Assembly (NCBI GenBank): GCA_029465975.1 | Contig: CM055756.1 | Span: forward strand, 13,042,946 to 13,106,945 | DNA from: Dallia pectoralis | Lineage: Eukaryota; Chordata; Actinopteri; Esociformes; Umbridae | DNA length: 64,000 bases | Reading direction: 5' to 3' | Shown here: piece after piece, positions 45,832-58,042 of the stretch | How the letters are laid out: every line of letters begins with the position of its first letter | Numbering within the stretch: the stretch's first letter is position 1 | The notes under the pieces: generated by a model | Databases searched by the model: none | What the model was told of the DNA's origin: nothing | What the model saw: only the letters and a program-made list of their open reading frames with translations | Program-made: the position numbers and the translations under genes

Positions 45832-48800
45832 TCACATTGTGTGGATATGATCCAGGTAGTGAGCTTGCGGGTTCTCTTTTACATATTTCTGGATATACCA
45901 GCAGGTCAGGTGAGCCTTCAGATCTTCTTCCACCACAAAGTCCATGGCCGCCTGCAATCAACATAAAATATTAAAATAATTCTTACTGAGAAATTTGTAA
46001 GTCATGAGTTCTCAATGTATTTGTGCACATTAGTCATTATTATTTACACATGGGACCACAAAGGACTGTTACAATAAACAACTGACAATAAAGTTTAGAC
46101 AATAAATATTCCTTCTCTTTGGCAATAGACAACTAACTTGATATTATCTATCAAGCCGTTGAGCTCATCAGGAAAGCTCTGCGTAGACTGAGTAAACAGA
46201 TATTGTTCAGAGTGTATATGAATCTGGGGAGCAGATTATAGACAGTTCAGACTATATATGAATCTGGGGAGCAGATTATAGACAGTTCAGACTATATATG
46301 AATGTGCGGAGCAGATTATAGACAGTTCAGACTATATATGAATGTGTGGAGCAGACTATAGACAGTTTAGAGTGAATATGAATGTGGGGAGCAGACTATA
46401 GACAGTTCAGACTATATATGAATGTGGGGAGCAGATTATAGACAGTTCAGACTATATATGAATGTGTGGAGCAGACTATAGACAGTTCAGACTATATATG
46501 AATGTGGGGAGCAGATTATAGACAGTTCAGACTATATATGAATGTGGGGAGCAGATTATAGACAGTTCAGACTATATATGAATGTCTGGAGCAGACTATA
46601 GACAGTTCAGACTGTATATGAATGTGGGGAGCAGATTATAGACAGTTCAGACTATATATGAATGTCTGGAGCAGACTATAGACAGTTCAGACTATATATG
46701 AATGTGGGGAGCAGATTATAGACAGTTCAGACTATATATGAATGTGGGGAGCAGACTATAGACAGTTCAGACTATATATGAATGTGTGGAGCAGATTATA
46801 GACAGGTCAGACTATATATGAATGTGTGTAGCAGACTATAGACAGTTCAGACTATATATGAATGTGGGGAGCAGACTATAGACAGTTCAGACTATATATG
46901 AATGTGTGTAGCAGACTATAGACAGTTCAGAGTAAATATGAATGTGGGGAGCAGACTATAGACAGTTCAGACTATATATGAATGTGGGTAGCAGACTATA
47001 GACAGTTCAGACTATATATGAATGTGGGGAGCAGACTATAGACAGTTCAGACTATATATGAATGTGTGGAGCAGACTATAGACAGTTCAGACTATATATG
47101 AATGTGGGGAGCAGACTATAGACAGTTCAGAGTGAATATGAATGTGGGGAGCAGACTATAGACAGTTCAGACTATATATGAATGTGGGGAGCAGATTATA
47201 GACAGTTCAGACTATATATGAATGTGGGGAGCAGACTATAGACAGTTCAGAGTGAATATGAATGTGGGGGCAGACTATAGACAGTTCAGACTATATATGA
47301 ATGTGGGGAGCAGACTATAGACAGTTCAGAGTGAATATGAATGTGTGTAGCAGACTATAGACAGTTCAGAGTGAATATGAATGTGGGGAGCAGACTATAG
47401 ACAGTTCAGACTATATATGAATGTGGGGAGCAGACTATAGACAGTTCAGACTATATATGAATGTGGGTAGCAGACTATAGACAGTTCAGACTATATATGA
47501 ATGTGGGTAGCAGACTATAGACAGTTCAGACTATATATGAATGTGGGGAGCAGACTATAGACAGTTCAGACTATATATGAATGTGTGGAGCAGACTATAG
47601 ACAGTTCAGACTATATATGAATGTGGGGAGCAGACTATAGACAGTTCAGACTATATATGAATGTGGGGAGCAGACTATAGACAGTTCAGACTATATATGA
47701 ATGTGGGGAGCAGACTATAGACAGTTCAGACTATATATGAATGTGGGGAGCAGACTATAGACAGTTCAGACTATATATGAATGTGGGGAGGAGACTATAG
47801 ACAGTTCAGACTATATATGAATGTGTGTAGCAGACTATAGACAGGTCAGACTATATATGAATGTGGGGAGCAGACTATAGACAGTTCAGACTATATATGA
47901 ATGTGTGTAGCAGACTATAGACAGTTCAGACTATATATGAATGTGTGTAGCAGACTATAGACAGTTCAGACTATATATGAATGTGGGTAGCAGATTATAG
48001 ACAGTTTAGAGTGAATATGAATGTGGGGAGCAGACTATAGACAGTTCAGACTATATATGAATGTGGGGAGCAGACTATAGACAGTTCAGACTATATATGA
48101 ATGTGGGGAGCAGATTATAGACAGTTCAGACTATATATGAATGTGGGGAGCAGACTATAGACAGTTCAGAGTGAATATGAATGTGGGGAGCAGACTATAG
48201 ACAGGTCAGACTATATATGAATGTGTGGAGCAGACTATAGACAGTTCAGACTATATATGAATGTGGGGAGGAGACTATAGACAGTTCAGACTATATATGA
48301 ATGTGTGGAGCAGACTATAGACAGTTCAGACTATATATGAATGTGGGGAGCAGACTATAGACAGTTCAGACTATATATGAATGTGTGGAGCAGACTATAG
48401 ACAGTTCAGACTATATATGAATGTGGGGAGGAGACTATAGACAGTTCAGACTATATATGAATGTGGGTAGCAGACTATAGACAGTTCAGAGTGAATATGA
48501 ATGTGTGTAGCAGACTATAGACAGTTCAGAGTGAATATGAATGTGTGTAGCAGACTATAGACAGTTCAGACTATATATGAATGTGGGGAGCAGATTATAG
48601 ACAGTTCAGACTATATATGAATGTGTGGAGCAGACTATAGACAGTTCAGACTATATATGAATGTGAGGAGCAGACTATAGACAGTTCAGACTATATATGA
48701 ATGTGGGGAGCAGACTATAGACAGTTCAGACTATATATGAATGTGGGGAGCAGACTATAGACAGTTCAGACTATATATGAATGTGGGGAGCAGATTATAG

Positions 48801-51800
48801 ACAGTTCAGACTATATATGAATGTGGGGAGCAGACTATAGACAGTTCAGACTATATATGAATGTGTGTAGCAGACTATAGACAGTTCAGACTATATATGA
48901 ATGTGGGGAGCAGACTATAGACAGTTCAGACTATATATGAATGTGGGGAGCAGACTATAGACAGTTCAGACTATATATGAATGTGGGGAGCAGACTATAG
49001 ACAGTTCAGACTATATATGAATGTGGGGAGCAGACTATAGACAGTTCAGACTATATATGAATGTGTGGAGCAGACTATAGACAGTTCAGACTGTATATGA
49101 ATGTGGGGAGCAGACTATAGACAGTTCAGACTATATATGAATGTGGGGAGCAGACTATAGACAGTTCAGACTATATATGAATGTGGGGAGCAGACTATAG
49201 ACAGTTCAGACTATATATGAATGTGGGGAGGAGACTAGGGCTGCAACTAACGATTATTTGTATTGTCGATTAATCGATGAATCGGATAAAAACTAAAAGA
49301 CATTAATATCCAACCCTTTACTGAAAAACAGAACTGACAGTGCAATTCACAATGCAAAAAATGTTCAGAAAGTGCACAAACAGGTTGAACATCCCTGAGC
49401 TAATGAATAATAAAAAGTGCACAACAATGTTTATTTTTATTAAGGACCTATAAAGAAAAATACAATTCAGAAAACTTTAAATGATTTGTTTGAACCTCAG
49501 AACGTATTCTCTACGCTACACTCAGACGTACACAGTCACAAAACTCTCACTCACAGACGCACACACAAACTCTCTGCATCACGCACACACAAACTCTCCG
49601 CATCACGCACACACAAACTCTCCGCATCACGCACACACAAACTCTCCGCATCACGCGCACACAAACTCTCTGCATCACGCACACACAAACTCTCTGCATC
49701 ACACGCACACAAACTCTCCGCATCACGCACACACAAACTCTCCGCATCACGCACACACAAACTCTCCGCATCACGCACACACAAACTCTCTGCATCACGC
49801 ACACACAAACTCTCTGCATCACGCGCACACAAACTCTCCGCATCACGCACACACAAACTCTCTGCATCACACGCACACAAACTCTCCGCATCACGCACAC
49901 ACAAACTCTCTGCATCACGCGCACACAAACTCTCCGCATCACGCACACACAAACTCCCCGCATCACACGCACACAAACTCTCCCTAACCCAAAACAACGT
50001 TGCAGCTCCGCACCGCACTCAACTCAATTGCTTTTATCTCCGCGACTGAGTGGCGTGTCGATAATGAAATTAGTTTCCAACTTTTTTAATTATCGATTTT
50101 TACCTAGAGCAGACTATAGACATTTTGCCTCCGGGGGTATGGACATATGCAATATTATCACAACTGATCAGTCACTTTGCTTGAGCCTATTCAGGACTGT
50201 AGATCTGGAAGGGGTGTCCAAATCTAGGGATACAGGTTAGTGCGGTTGTTTGTAGTTTTGCACCGGGGAATGGTAATATGTAGTCATGGTAACATGGAGT
50301 CGTTGTAACATGTAGTCAGCCAGTCAAACCTTAGCAAGGTGCTTGGCAATGCCTCTTCCTCTGTATGCATCTGGAACCTCTGTATGCTGCAAGTCCACAG
50401 TCTTCTTCCCAACATATTCATACAACAGAACTGCACGGTCATGAGAACCTGGGAACAGAGGGAAGGCTCACATTAAAAGGCTGCCCTCTGCCCTGTAGAT
50501 TCAGATTCAAGATTCAAAGTTTTATTGTCATACATACAGAAAGACTTGCATCAGACTGTACAATGAAATTCTTAAGACATGGCAAGCAACAACTACGTAG
50601 TTAGAATAATAATAAAAATAAGGATAAAAAAACAATTTACAACAATATACAGACTATACATAACTATAAAATGTGCATAATGAGTCAGAATATGTACAGT
50701 GTGCAGACCATAAATACTTAAATACTGTGATGAAAGTGATCCGAGTGCCAGTAGTAAAGTATGTTCAGAATATGCTAGTTACACTATATACATATACATG
50801 TATCAGATATCATTAAACTAACACATTTGATAACTACAGTAGTTAACTATTGATTGACAATTTAACTTGAGTGCCATGAAACCTACAACAATACACTCTA
50901 AATGGTGTAGTTTACTAGCTCCATCAGCCCGGGACCTGACTGTAACTAGCTCCACCAGCCCGGGTACTGACTGTAATGTTAAACTAGCTCCATCAGCCCG
51001 GGTACTGACTGTAATGTTAAACTAGCTCAACCAGCCCGGGTACTGACTGTAACTAGCTCCACCAGCCCGGGTACTGACTGTAACTAGCTCCATCAGCCCG
51101 GGTACTGACTGTAACTAGCTCCACCAGCCCGGGTACTGACTGTAACTAGCTCCACCAGCCCGGGTACTGACTGTAATGTTAAACTAGCTCCATCAGCCCG
51201 GGTACTGACTGTAACTAGCTCCACCAGCCCGGGTACTGACTGTAACTAGCTCCACCAGCCCGGGTACTGACTGTAACTAGCTCCACCAGCCCGGGTACTG
51301 ACTGTAACTAGCTCCACCAGCCCGGGTACTGACTGTAATGTTAAACTAGCTCCATCAGCCCGGGTACTGACTGTAACTAGCTCCACCAGCCCGGGTACTG
51401 ACTGTAATGTTAAACTAGCTCCACCAGCCCGGGTACTGACTGTAACTAGCTCCACCAGCCCGGGTACTGACTGTAACTAGCTCCATCAGCCCGGGTACTG
51501 ACTGTAACTAGCTCCATACTGAGCCCCACCAGGGGTACTGACTGTAACTAGCTCCACCAGCCCGGGTACTGACTGTAACTAGCTCCATCAGCCCGGGTAC
51601 TGACTGTAACTAGCTCCACCAGCCCGGGTACTGACTGTAACTAGCTCCATCAGCCCGGGTACTGACTGTAACTAGCTCCATCAGCCCGGGTACTGACTGT
51701 AACTAGCTCCATCAGCCCGGGTACTGACTGTAACTAGCTCCATCAGCCCGGGTACTGACTGTAACTAGCTCCATCAGCCCGGGTACAGCTCCATCAGCCC

Positions 51801-54389
51801 GGGTACTGACTGTAACTAGCTCCATCAGCCCGGGTACTGACTGTAACTAGCTCCATCAGCCCGGGTACTGACTGTAACTAGCTCCATCAGCCCGGGTACT
51901 GACTGTAACTAGCTCCATCAGCCCGGGTACTGACTGTAACTAGCTCCATCAGCCCGGGTACTGACTGTAACTAGCTCCATCAGCCCGGGTACTGACTGTA
52001 ACTAGCTCCATCAGCCCGGGTACTGACTGTAACTAGCTCCATCAGCCCGGGTACTGACTGTAACTAGCTCCATCAGCCCGGGTACTGACTGTAACTAGCT
52101 CCATCAGCCCGGGTACTGACTGTAACTAGCTCCATCAGCCCGGTACTGACTGTAACTAGCTCCATCAGCCCGGGTACTGACTGTAACTAGCTCCATCAGC
52201 CCGGGTACTGACTGTAACTAGCTCCATCAGCCCGGGTACTGACTGTAACTGCTAACTACTGTAACTAGCTCCATCAGCCCGGGTACTGACTGTAACTAGC
52301 TCCACCAGCCCGGGTACTGACTGTAATGTTAAACTAGCTCCATCAGCCCGGGTACTGACTGTAACTAGCTCCATCAGCCCGGGTACTGACTGTAACTAGC
52401 TCCATCAGCCCGGGTACTGACTGTAACTAGCTCCATCAGCCCGGGTACTGACTGTAACTAGCTCCATCAGCCCGGGTACTGACTGTAACTAGCTCCATCA
52501 GCCCGGGTACTGACTGTAACTAGCTCCATCAGCCCGGGTACTGACTGTAACTAGCTCCATCAGCCCGGGTACTGACTGTAACTAGCTCCATCAGCCCGGG
52601 TACTGACTGTAACTAGCTCCATCAGCCCGGGTACTGACTGTAACTAGCTCCATCAGCCCGGGCCCGGGTACTGACTGTAACTGCTCCACTACTGACTGTA
52701 ACTCCAGCCCGGGTACTGACTGTAATGTTAAACTAGCTCCATCAGCCCGGGTACTGACTGTAACTAGCTCCATCAGCCCGGGTACTGACTGTAACTAGCT
52801 CCATCAGCCCGGGTACTGACTGTAACTAGCTCCACCAGCCCGGGTACTGACTGTAACTAGCTCCATCAGCCCGGGTACTGACTGTAACTAGCTCCATCAG
52901 CCCGGGTACTGACTGTAACTAGCTCCATCAGCCCGGGTACTGACTGTAACTAGCTCCATCAGCCCGGGTACTGACTGTAACTAGCTCCATCAGCCCGGGT
53001 ACTGACTGTAACTAGCTCCATCAGCCCGGGTACTGACTGTAACCATCAGCCCGGGTCCACTGTAACTAGCTCCATCAGCCCGGTACTGACTGTAACTAGC
53101 TCCATCAGCCCGTGGACAGACTGTAACTAGCTCCATCAGCCCGGGTACTGACTGTAACTAGCTCCATCAGCCCGGGTACTGACTGTAACTAGCTCCATCA
53201 GCCCGGGTACTGACTGTAACTAGCTCCATCAGCCCGGGTACTGACTGTAACTAGCTCCATCAGCCCGGGTACTGACTGTAACTAGCTCCATCAGCCCGGG
53301 TACTGACTGTAACTAGCTCCATCAGCCCGGGTACTGACTGTAACTAGCTCCATCAGCCCGGGTACTGACTGTAACTAGCTCCATCAGCCCGGGTACTGAC
53401 TGTAACTAGCTCCATCAGCCCGGGTACTGACTGTAACTAGCTCCATCAGCCCGGGTACTGACTGTAACTAGCTCCATCAGCCCGGGTACTGACTGTAACT
53501 AGCTCCATCAGCCCGGGTACTGACTGTAACTAGCTCCATCAGCCCGGGTACTGACTGTAACTAGCTCCATCAGCCCGGGTACTGACTGTAACTATCAGCC
53601 CGGGTACTGACTGTAACCATCAGCCCGGTACTGACTGTAACTAGCTCCATCAGCCCGGGTACTGACTGTAACTAGACTGCCCGGTAACTGTAACTAGCTC
53701 CATCAGCCCGGGTACTGACTGTAACTAGCTCCATCAGCCCGGGTACTGACTGTAACTAGCTCCATCAGCCCGGGTACTGACTGTAACTAGCTCCATCAGC
53801 CCGGGTACTGACTGTAACTAGCTCCATCAGCCCGGGTACTGACTGTAACTAGCTCCATCAGCCCGGGTACTGACTGTAACTAGCTCCATCAGCCCGGGTA
53901 CTGACTGTAACTAGCTCCATCAGCCCGGGTACTGACTGTAACTAGCTCCATCAGCCCGGGTACTGACTGTAACTAGCTCCATCAGCCCGGGTACTGACTG
54001 TAACTAGCTCCATCAGCCCGGGTACTGACTGTAACTAGCTCCATCAGCCCGGGTACTGACTGTAACTAGCTCCATCAGCCCGGGTACTGACTGTAACTAG
54101 CTCCATCAGCCCGGGTACTGACTGTAACTAGCTCCATCAGCCCGGGTACTGACTGTAACTAGCTCCATCAGCCCGGGTACTGACTAACGTTAAACTAGCT
54201 CCATCAGCCCAAACTAAAATGCAAAGTTTATGCTAATGCTAATGTTAGCTTAACGTTAACGTAATAAAGCAAAACAAAGATAACTGAGGTTACATTACCA
54301 TTTAGTCGTATTGTAAACTGACGCTTATTTCTATCGTGTTCAACAGGCGTGTTGGTATCCGGGACATTCATCTGTACATCCTGGGCCAT
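45832..54389 (-). CDS. natd1: N-acetyltransferase domain-containing protein 1, 3 exons, complete
   Basis: Exons are 54389-54299, 50448-50330 and 45951-45832 (TGA), giving 109 residues against 113 in human. The protein reads MAQDVQMNVPDTNTPVEHDR, then FTIRLNGSHDRAVLLYEYVG, VPDAYRGRGIAKHLAK (residues 55-70) and DFVVEEDLKAHLTCWYIQKY. RGRGIA is the acetyl-CoA-binding Q/R-x-x-G-x-G/A motif of the small GNAT-like (YidJ/Gtlf3b type) family. The substrate is unknown. Introns of 3.85 and 4.38 kb are almost wholly minisatellite (31-bp and 40-bp units), so more than 90 percent of the gene body is repeat. The second donor (AAG|GTTTGA) is weaker than usual. tmem11 is the next gene downstream, as in human. 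Confidence 0.95.
46195..49240. repeat. 40-bp minisatellite, about 76 copies
   Basis: The unit is AGACTATAGACAGTTCAGAC followed by TATATATGAATGTGGGGAGC. Variants are TGTGGAGC, GGGTAGC, AGAGTGAATATG and GATTATAG. The period is nearly constant, apart from a one-base loss near 47268. It lies in natd1 intron 2, and a last unit fragment is found at 50107-50121 beyond an inserted element. Confidence 0.97.
49242..50105. mobile_element. Nonautonomous DNA element inserted into the 40-bp array
   Basis: CTAGGGCTGCAACTAACGAT, TTGTCGATTAATCGATGAAT at the left and ATAATGAAATTAGTTTCCAA, TTAATTATCGATTTTTAC at the right resemble a common fish hAT-type noncoding element, shortened at its right end. CTAG occurs at both borders, and the 40-bp unit (GAGCAGACTATAGACA) resumes at 50107. 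It carries the 24-bp array at 49550-49985 inside. Confidence 0.65.
49550..49985. repeat. 24-bp minisatellite, about 18 copies, inside the inserted element
   Basis: The unit is CACAAACTCTCCGCATCACG plus CACA. CTCCGC/CTCTGC and ACGCGC/ACACGC variants occur. Open frames over it are shadows (24 is a multiple of three). Confidence 0.95.
50505..50640 (-). mobile_element. L2-type LINE 3' end fragment
   Basis: TTCAAAGTTTTATTGTCATA through ACAATGAAATTCTTAAGACA and CAACAACTACGTAGTTAGAA is the reverse complement of the 3' end of the LINE at 18950-19068. It lies in natd1 intron 1. Confidence 0.8.
50905..54208. repeat. 31-bp minisatellite, about 105 copies
   Basis: The unit is ACTAGCTCCATCAGCCCGGG plus TACTGACTGTA. 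ATC/ACC variants occur, and units with an extra ATGTTAA are concentrated in the left 0.6 kb. It fills natd1 intron 1. Each unit carries CCCGGG. Confidence 0.97.
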
Positions 54390-54732
54390 GGTCTGTCTGA
54401 CCTATTATTCTAGACCTACTAACCCTAACCCATGGTCTGTCTCTGACGGCCAAAACACAAAACGTCTATTATTTCAGTGAGTTGAAATGGATCTCAATGC
54501 GATCGAATCATCTCAACAGATCTACACATCCATGAACCGACACACATCCATGAATCGACACAACCCAAAACAGACCTTCAACCTAGAGTCAGCTGTAAGA
54601 TCACATTGTCTGAATGAACCAATGACGTGCCTTGCGTTTAAGGTGTCCGACACTTCCGTGCCATAATGGTGACGCGCATGTCTGTAGCATATCCGGCAAC
54701 ACAAATACAAACGTGTCTGAAACCCCACATTT

Positions 54733-54985
54733 TATTTGTATTTTTTATTTAACCAGGTAGGCCGATTGAGAACAAATTATCATTTGCAACGGCGATCTGG
54801 CCAAGATAAGGAGAAAAATGTGCAGGACAACATTTACATAATAAATACAAAGAATAGTGCAAAATAGTGCAAATAGCAAGGGGACACAATAAGGCAATAC
54901 AGGTTCAAGTTATACAGGATGAGGTATATGAAGTACAGTTGAGCAGCATCGATACAGTAATAACAAATATATATAAAAATACAAT
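54733..54985 (+). mobile_element. Dispersed fish repeat
   Basis: TTTATTTAACCAGGTAGGCC, GAGAACAAATTATCATTTGC and GATCTGGCCAAGATAAGGAG form a repeat widely seen in teleosts. A reversed copy is at 30370-30450. It starts about 340 bp upstream of the natd1 start codon. Confidence 0.65.
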
Positions 54986-55014
54986 GAGTATCTAAATACA
55001 GAATGTGCAAAGAT

Positions 55015-55170
55015 TAAAGTGTGTCAAGCAGGTAGAAAGATTAAAGTGTGTCTAGCAGGTAGAAAGATTAAAGTGTGTCAAGCAGGTAGAAAGATTAAAG
55101 TGTGTCTAGCAGGTAGAAAGATTAAAGTGTGTCTAGCAGGTAGAAAGATTAAAGTGTGTCTAGCAGGTTG
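55015..55170. repeat. 27-bp tandem repeat, 6 copies
   Basis: The unit is GTGTGTCTAGCAGGTAGAAA followed by GATTAAA, upstream of natd1. Confidence 0.94.
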
Positions 55171-55269
55171 GTCTGTTGAGAGCATGGGAGTATATGAAAT
55201 GAGGTTATGGGGGAAGAGCAATTGAGCATATCTAAGCAAAATGAGTGATCCAACAGTGTATGACAGCAG

Positions 55270-55722
55270 TGCAGGTGCAAATTGGGCATGGCAACGTCCT
55301 GCACGGTGTTGGGCTGTAAGCACAACCCCCACCTGTGGACGTCGGGCCCTCATACCACCCTCATGGAGTCTGTTTCTGATCGTTTGAGCAGACACATGCA
55401 CATTTGTGGCCTGCTGTAGGTCATTTTGCAGAGCTCTGGCAGGGCTCCTCCTGCTCCTCCTTCCACAAAGGCGGAGGTAGTGGTTCTGCTGCTGGGTTGT
55501 TGCCCTCCTACGGCCTCCTCCACATCTCCTGATGTACTGGCCTGTCTCCTGGGGGGGTCTTGCTAATTGCCTATAATTTCCACCTGTTGTGGAATCGATT
55601 GTCAATCGATTGTCAATCAGTGTTGCTTCCTAAGTGGACAGTTTGATTTTACAGAAGTGTGTTGACTTGGACAACATTGTGTTGTTTAAGTGTTCCCTTT
55701 ATTTTTTTGAGCAGTATATGTT
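55270..55722 (-). mobile_element. Tc1-like transposon, 5' part only
   Basis: The terminal repeat lies at the right end (reverse complement TATACTGCTCAAAAAAATAA). The - strand then carries a transposase N-terminus: TTQQQNHYLRLCGRRSRRSP and NVHVSAQTIRNRLHEGGMRA, the DNA-binding helix-turn-helix. The leader is joined to the middle of the gene by a deletion near 55548-55558, and everything after residue 120 or so of the usual transposase, including the DDE core, is missing. It is inactive. Confidence 0.88.
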
Positions 55723-57185
55723 CCTTCTATTACCCTGGTCTATAGTTCAGTAGTATTTGTGTATATATGTTCCCTCTGTTACCCTGGTCTATAGTTCAGT
55801 AGTACATGTGTATATATGTTCCCTCTCTTACCCTGGTCTATAGTTCAGTAGTACATGTGTATATATGTTCCCTCTGTTACCCTGGTCTATAGTTCAGTAG
55901 TATATGTGTATATATGTTCCCTCTGTTACTCTGGTCTATAGTTCAGTTGTATATGTGTATATATATGTTTCCTCTCTTACCCTGGTATATAGTTCAGTAG
56001 TATGAGTATATATATGTTCCCTCTGTTACCCTGGTCTATAGTTCAGTAGTACATGTGTATATATGTTCCCTCTGTTACCCTGGTCTATAGTTCAGTAGTA
56101 TATGTGTATATATGTTCCCTCTGTTACCCTGGTCTATAGTTCAGTAGTACATGTGTATATATGTTCCCTCTGTTACCCTGGTCTATAGTTCAGTAGTATA
56201 TGTGTGTATATGTTCCCTCTATTACCCTGGTATATAGTTCAGTAGTATGAGTATATATATGTTCCCTCTCTTACCCTGGTCTATAGTTCAGTAGTATATG
56301 TGTATATATGTTCCCTCTGTTACTCTGGTCTATAGTTCAGTTGTATATGTGTATATATATGTTTCCTCTCTTACCCTGGTATATAGTTCAGTAGTATTTG
56401 TGTATATATGTTCCCTCTGTTACCCTGGTCTATAGTTCAGCAGTACATGTGTATATATGTTCCCTCTGTTACCCTGGTCTATAGTTCAGTAGTACATGTG
56501 TATATATGTTCCCTCTGTTACCCTGGTCTATAGTTCAGTAGTATATGTGTGTATATGTTCCCTCTATTACCCTGGTCTATAGTTCAGTAGTATATGTGTA
56601 TATATGTTCCCTCTATTACCCTGGTATATAGTTCAGTAGTATATGTGTATATATGTTCCCTCTATTACCCTGTTCTATAGTTCAGTAGTATATGTGTGTA
56701 TATGTTCCCTCTATTACCCTGGTCTATAGTTCAGTAGTATATGTGTGTATATGTTCCCTCTGTTACTCTGGTCTATAGTTCAGTAGTATGTGTGTATGTG
56801 TTCCCTCTATTACCCTGGTATATAGTTCAGTAGTATATGTGTATATATGTTCCCTCTATTACCCTGGTCTATAGTTCAGTAGTATATGTGTGTATATGTT
56901 CCCTCTATTACCCTGGTCTATAGTTCAGTAGTATTTGTGTATATATGTTCCCTCTATTACCCTGGTCTATAGTTCAGTAGTATATGTGTGTATATGTTCC
57001 CTCTGTTACTCTGGTCTATAGTTCAGTAGTATTTGTGTATATATGTTCCCTCTATTACCCTGGTCTATAGTTCAGTAGTATTTGTGTATATATGTTCCCT
57101 CTGTTACCCTGGTCTATGGTTCAGTAGTATATGTGTATATATGTTCCCTCTGTTACCCTGGTCTATAGTTCAGTAGTATTTGTAT
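55722..57185. repeat. About 49-bp minisatellite, about 30 copies
   Basis: The unit is GTATATATGTTCCCTCTGTT followed by ACCCTGGTCTATAGTTCAGT and AGTATATGT. It begins exactly at the end of the Tc1 terminal repeat, whose last bases (AGTATATGTTCC) overlap the unit. Confidence 0.95.
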
Positions 57186-57214
57186 ACTGTAAAAAGAAGG
57201 TTATGTTGGCAGGA

Positions 57215-57575
57215 CCTGAGTATCACTGCCCAGACTAACCCTGAGTATCACTGCCCAGACTAACCCTGAGTATCACTGCCCAGACTAACCCTGAGTATCA
57301 CTGCCCAGACTAACCCTGAGTATCACTGCCCAGACTAACCCTGAGTATCACTGCCCAGACTAACCCTGAGTATCACTGCCCAGACTAACCCTGAGTATCA
57401 CTGCCCAGACTAACCCTGAGTATCACTGCCCAGACTAACCCTGAGTATCACTGCCCAGACTAACCCTGAGTATCACTGCCCAGACTAACCCTGAGTATCA
57501 CTGCCCAGACTAACCCTGAGTATCACTGCCCAGACTAACCCTGAGTATCACTGCCCAGACTAACCCTAACCCTAA
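57215..57575. repeat. 25-bp minisatellite with CTAACCCT, 14 copies
   Basis: The unit is CTGAGTATCACTGCCCAGAC plus TAACC, nearly identical in all copies and ending in CCCTAACCCTAAC. Confidence 0.96.
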
Positions 57576-57599
57576 CATTCAGAGGCTGCCAGTAGGCCT

Positions 57600-58042
57600 A
57601 CAATTGAATCACATGAAATTGGAGAGTTGACTGGGTAAAATGATTTTTTATTATTATTATTTGTAATATCTATGAATGTTGATGTATAATCTTAACATTA
57701 CATCCCCTGGTTCTCTTTAATGTAAAAGATACACTCTATAATAGCAATAAACAAAGATAAACAATCAATAAAGCAACATACAAAATGACAATCTATCGGA
57801 TTAGATGATTGAATAGATTGCTGAAACACATCTATTTTAAAACAAACTTATTTATAAATTCTGTTGAGCTGATAATGACAGAACATTTTAATAAGCAAAA
57901 ATGCAAATGTCAACGTCCCATAATCAGTTGATTAATCAAATCACTTATACAATAGAAAAGACAATTGGATCCGACAAATATGATTATTACAAATATTTTC
58001 CTTCACATTTTAACAGCCTCAAATCCGAGATCTCGTTAATCA
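57600..58042 (-). other. parp9: 3' UTR of the parp9-like gene
   Basis: This follows the stop codon at 58045-58043 on the - strand. AATAAA at 57652-57647 (- strand) is a good polyadenylation signal about 400 bp downstream. Confidence 0.55.

Noticed and set aside
49486..50049. A 187-codon frame of THKLSASR repeats
   Set aside because: 24-bp minisatellite inside a noncoding element. All frames are open on both strands.
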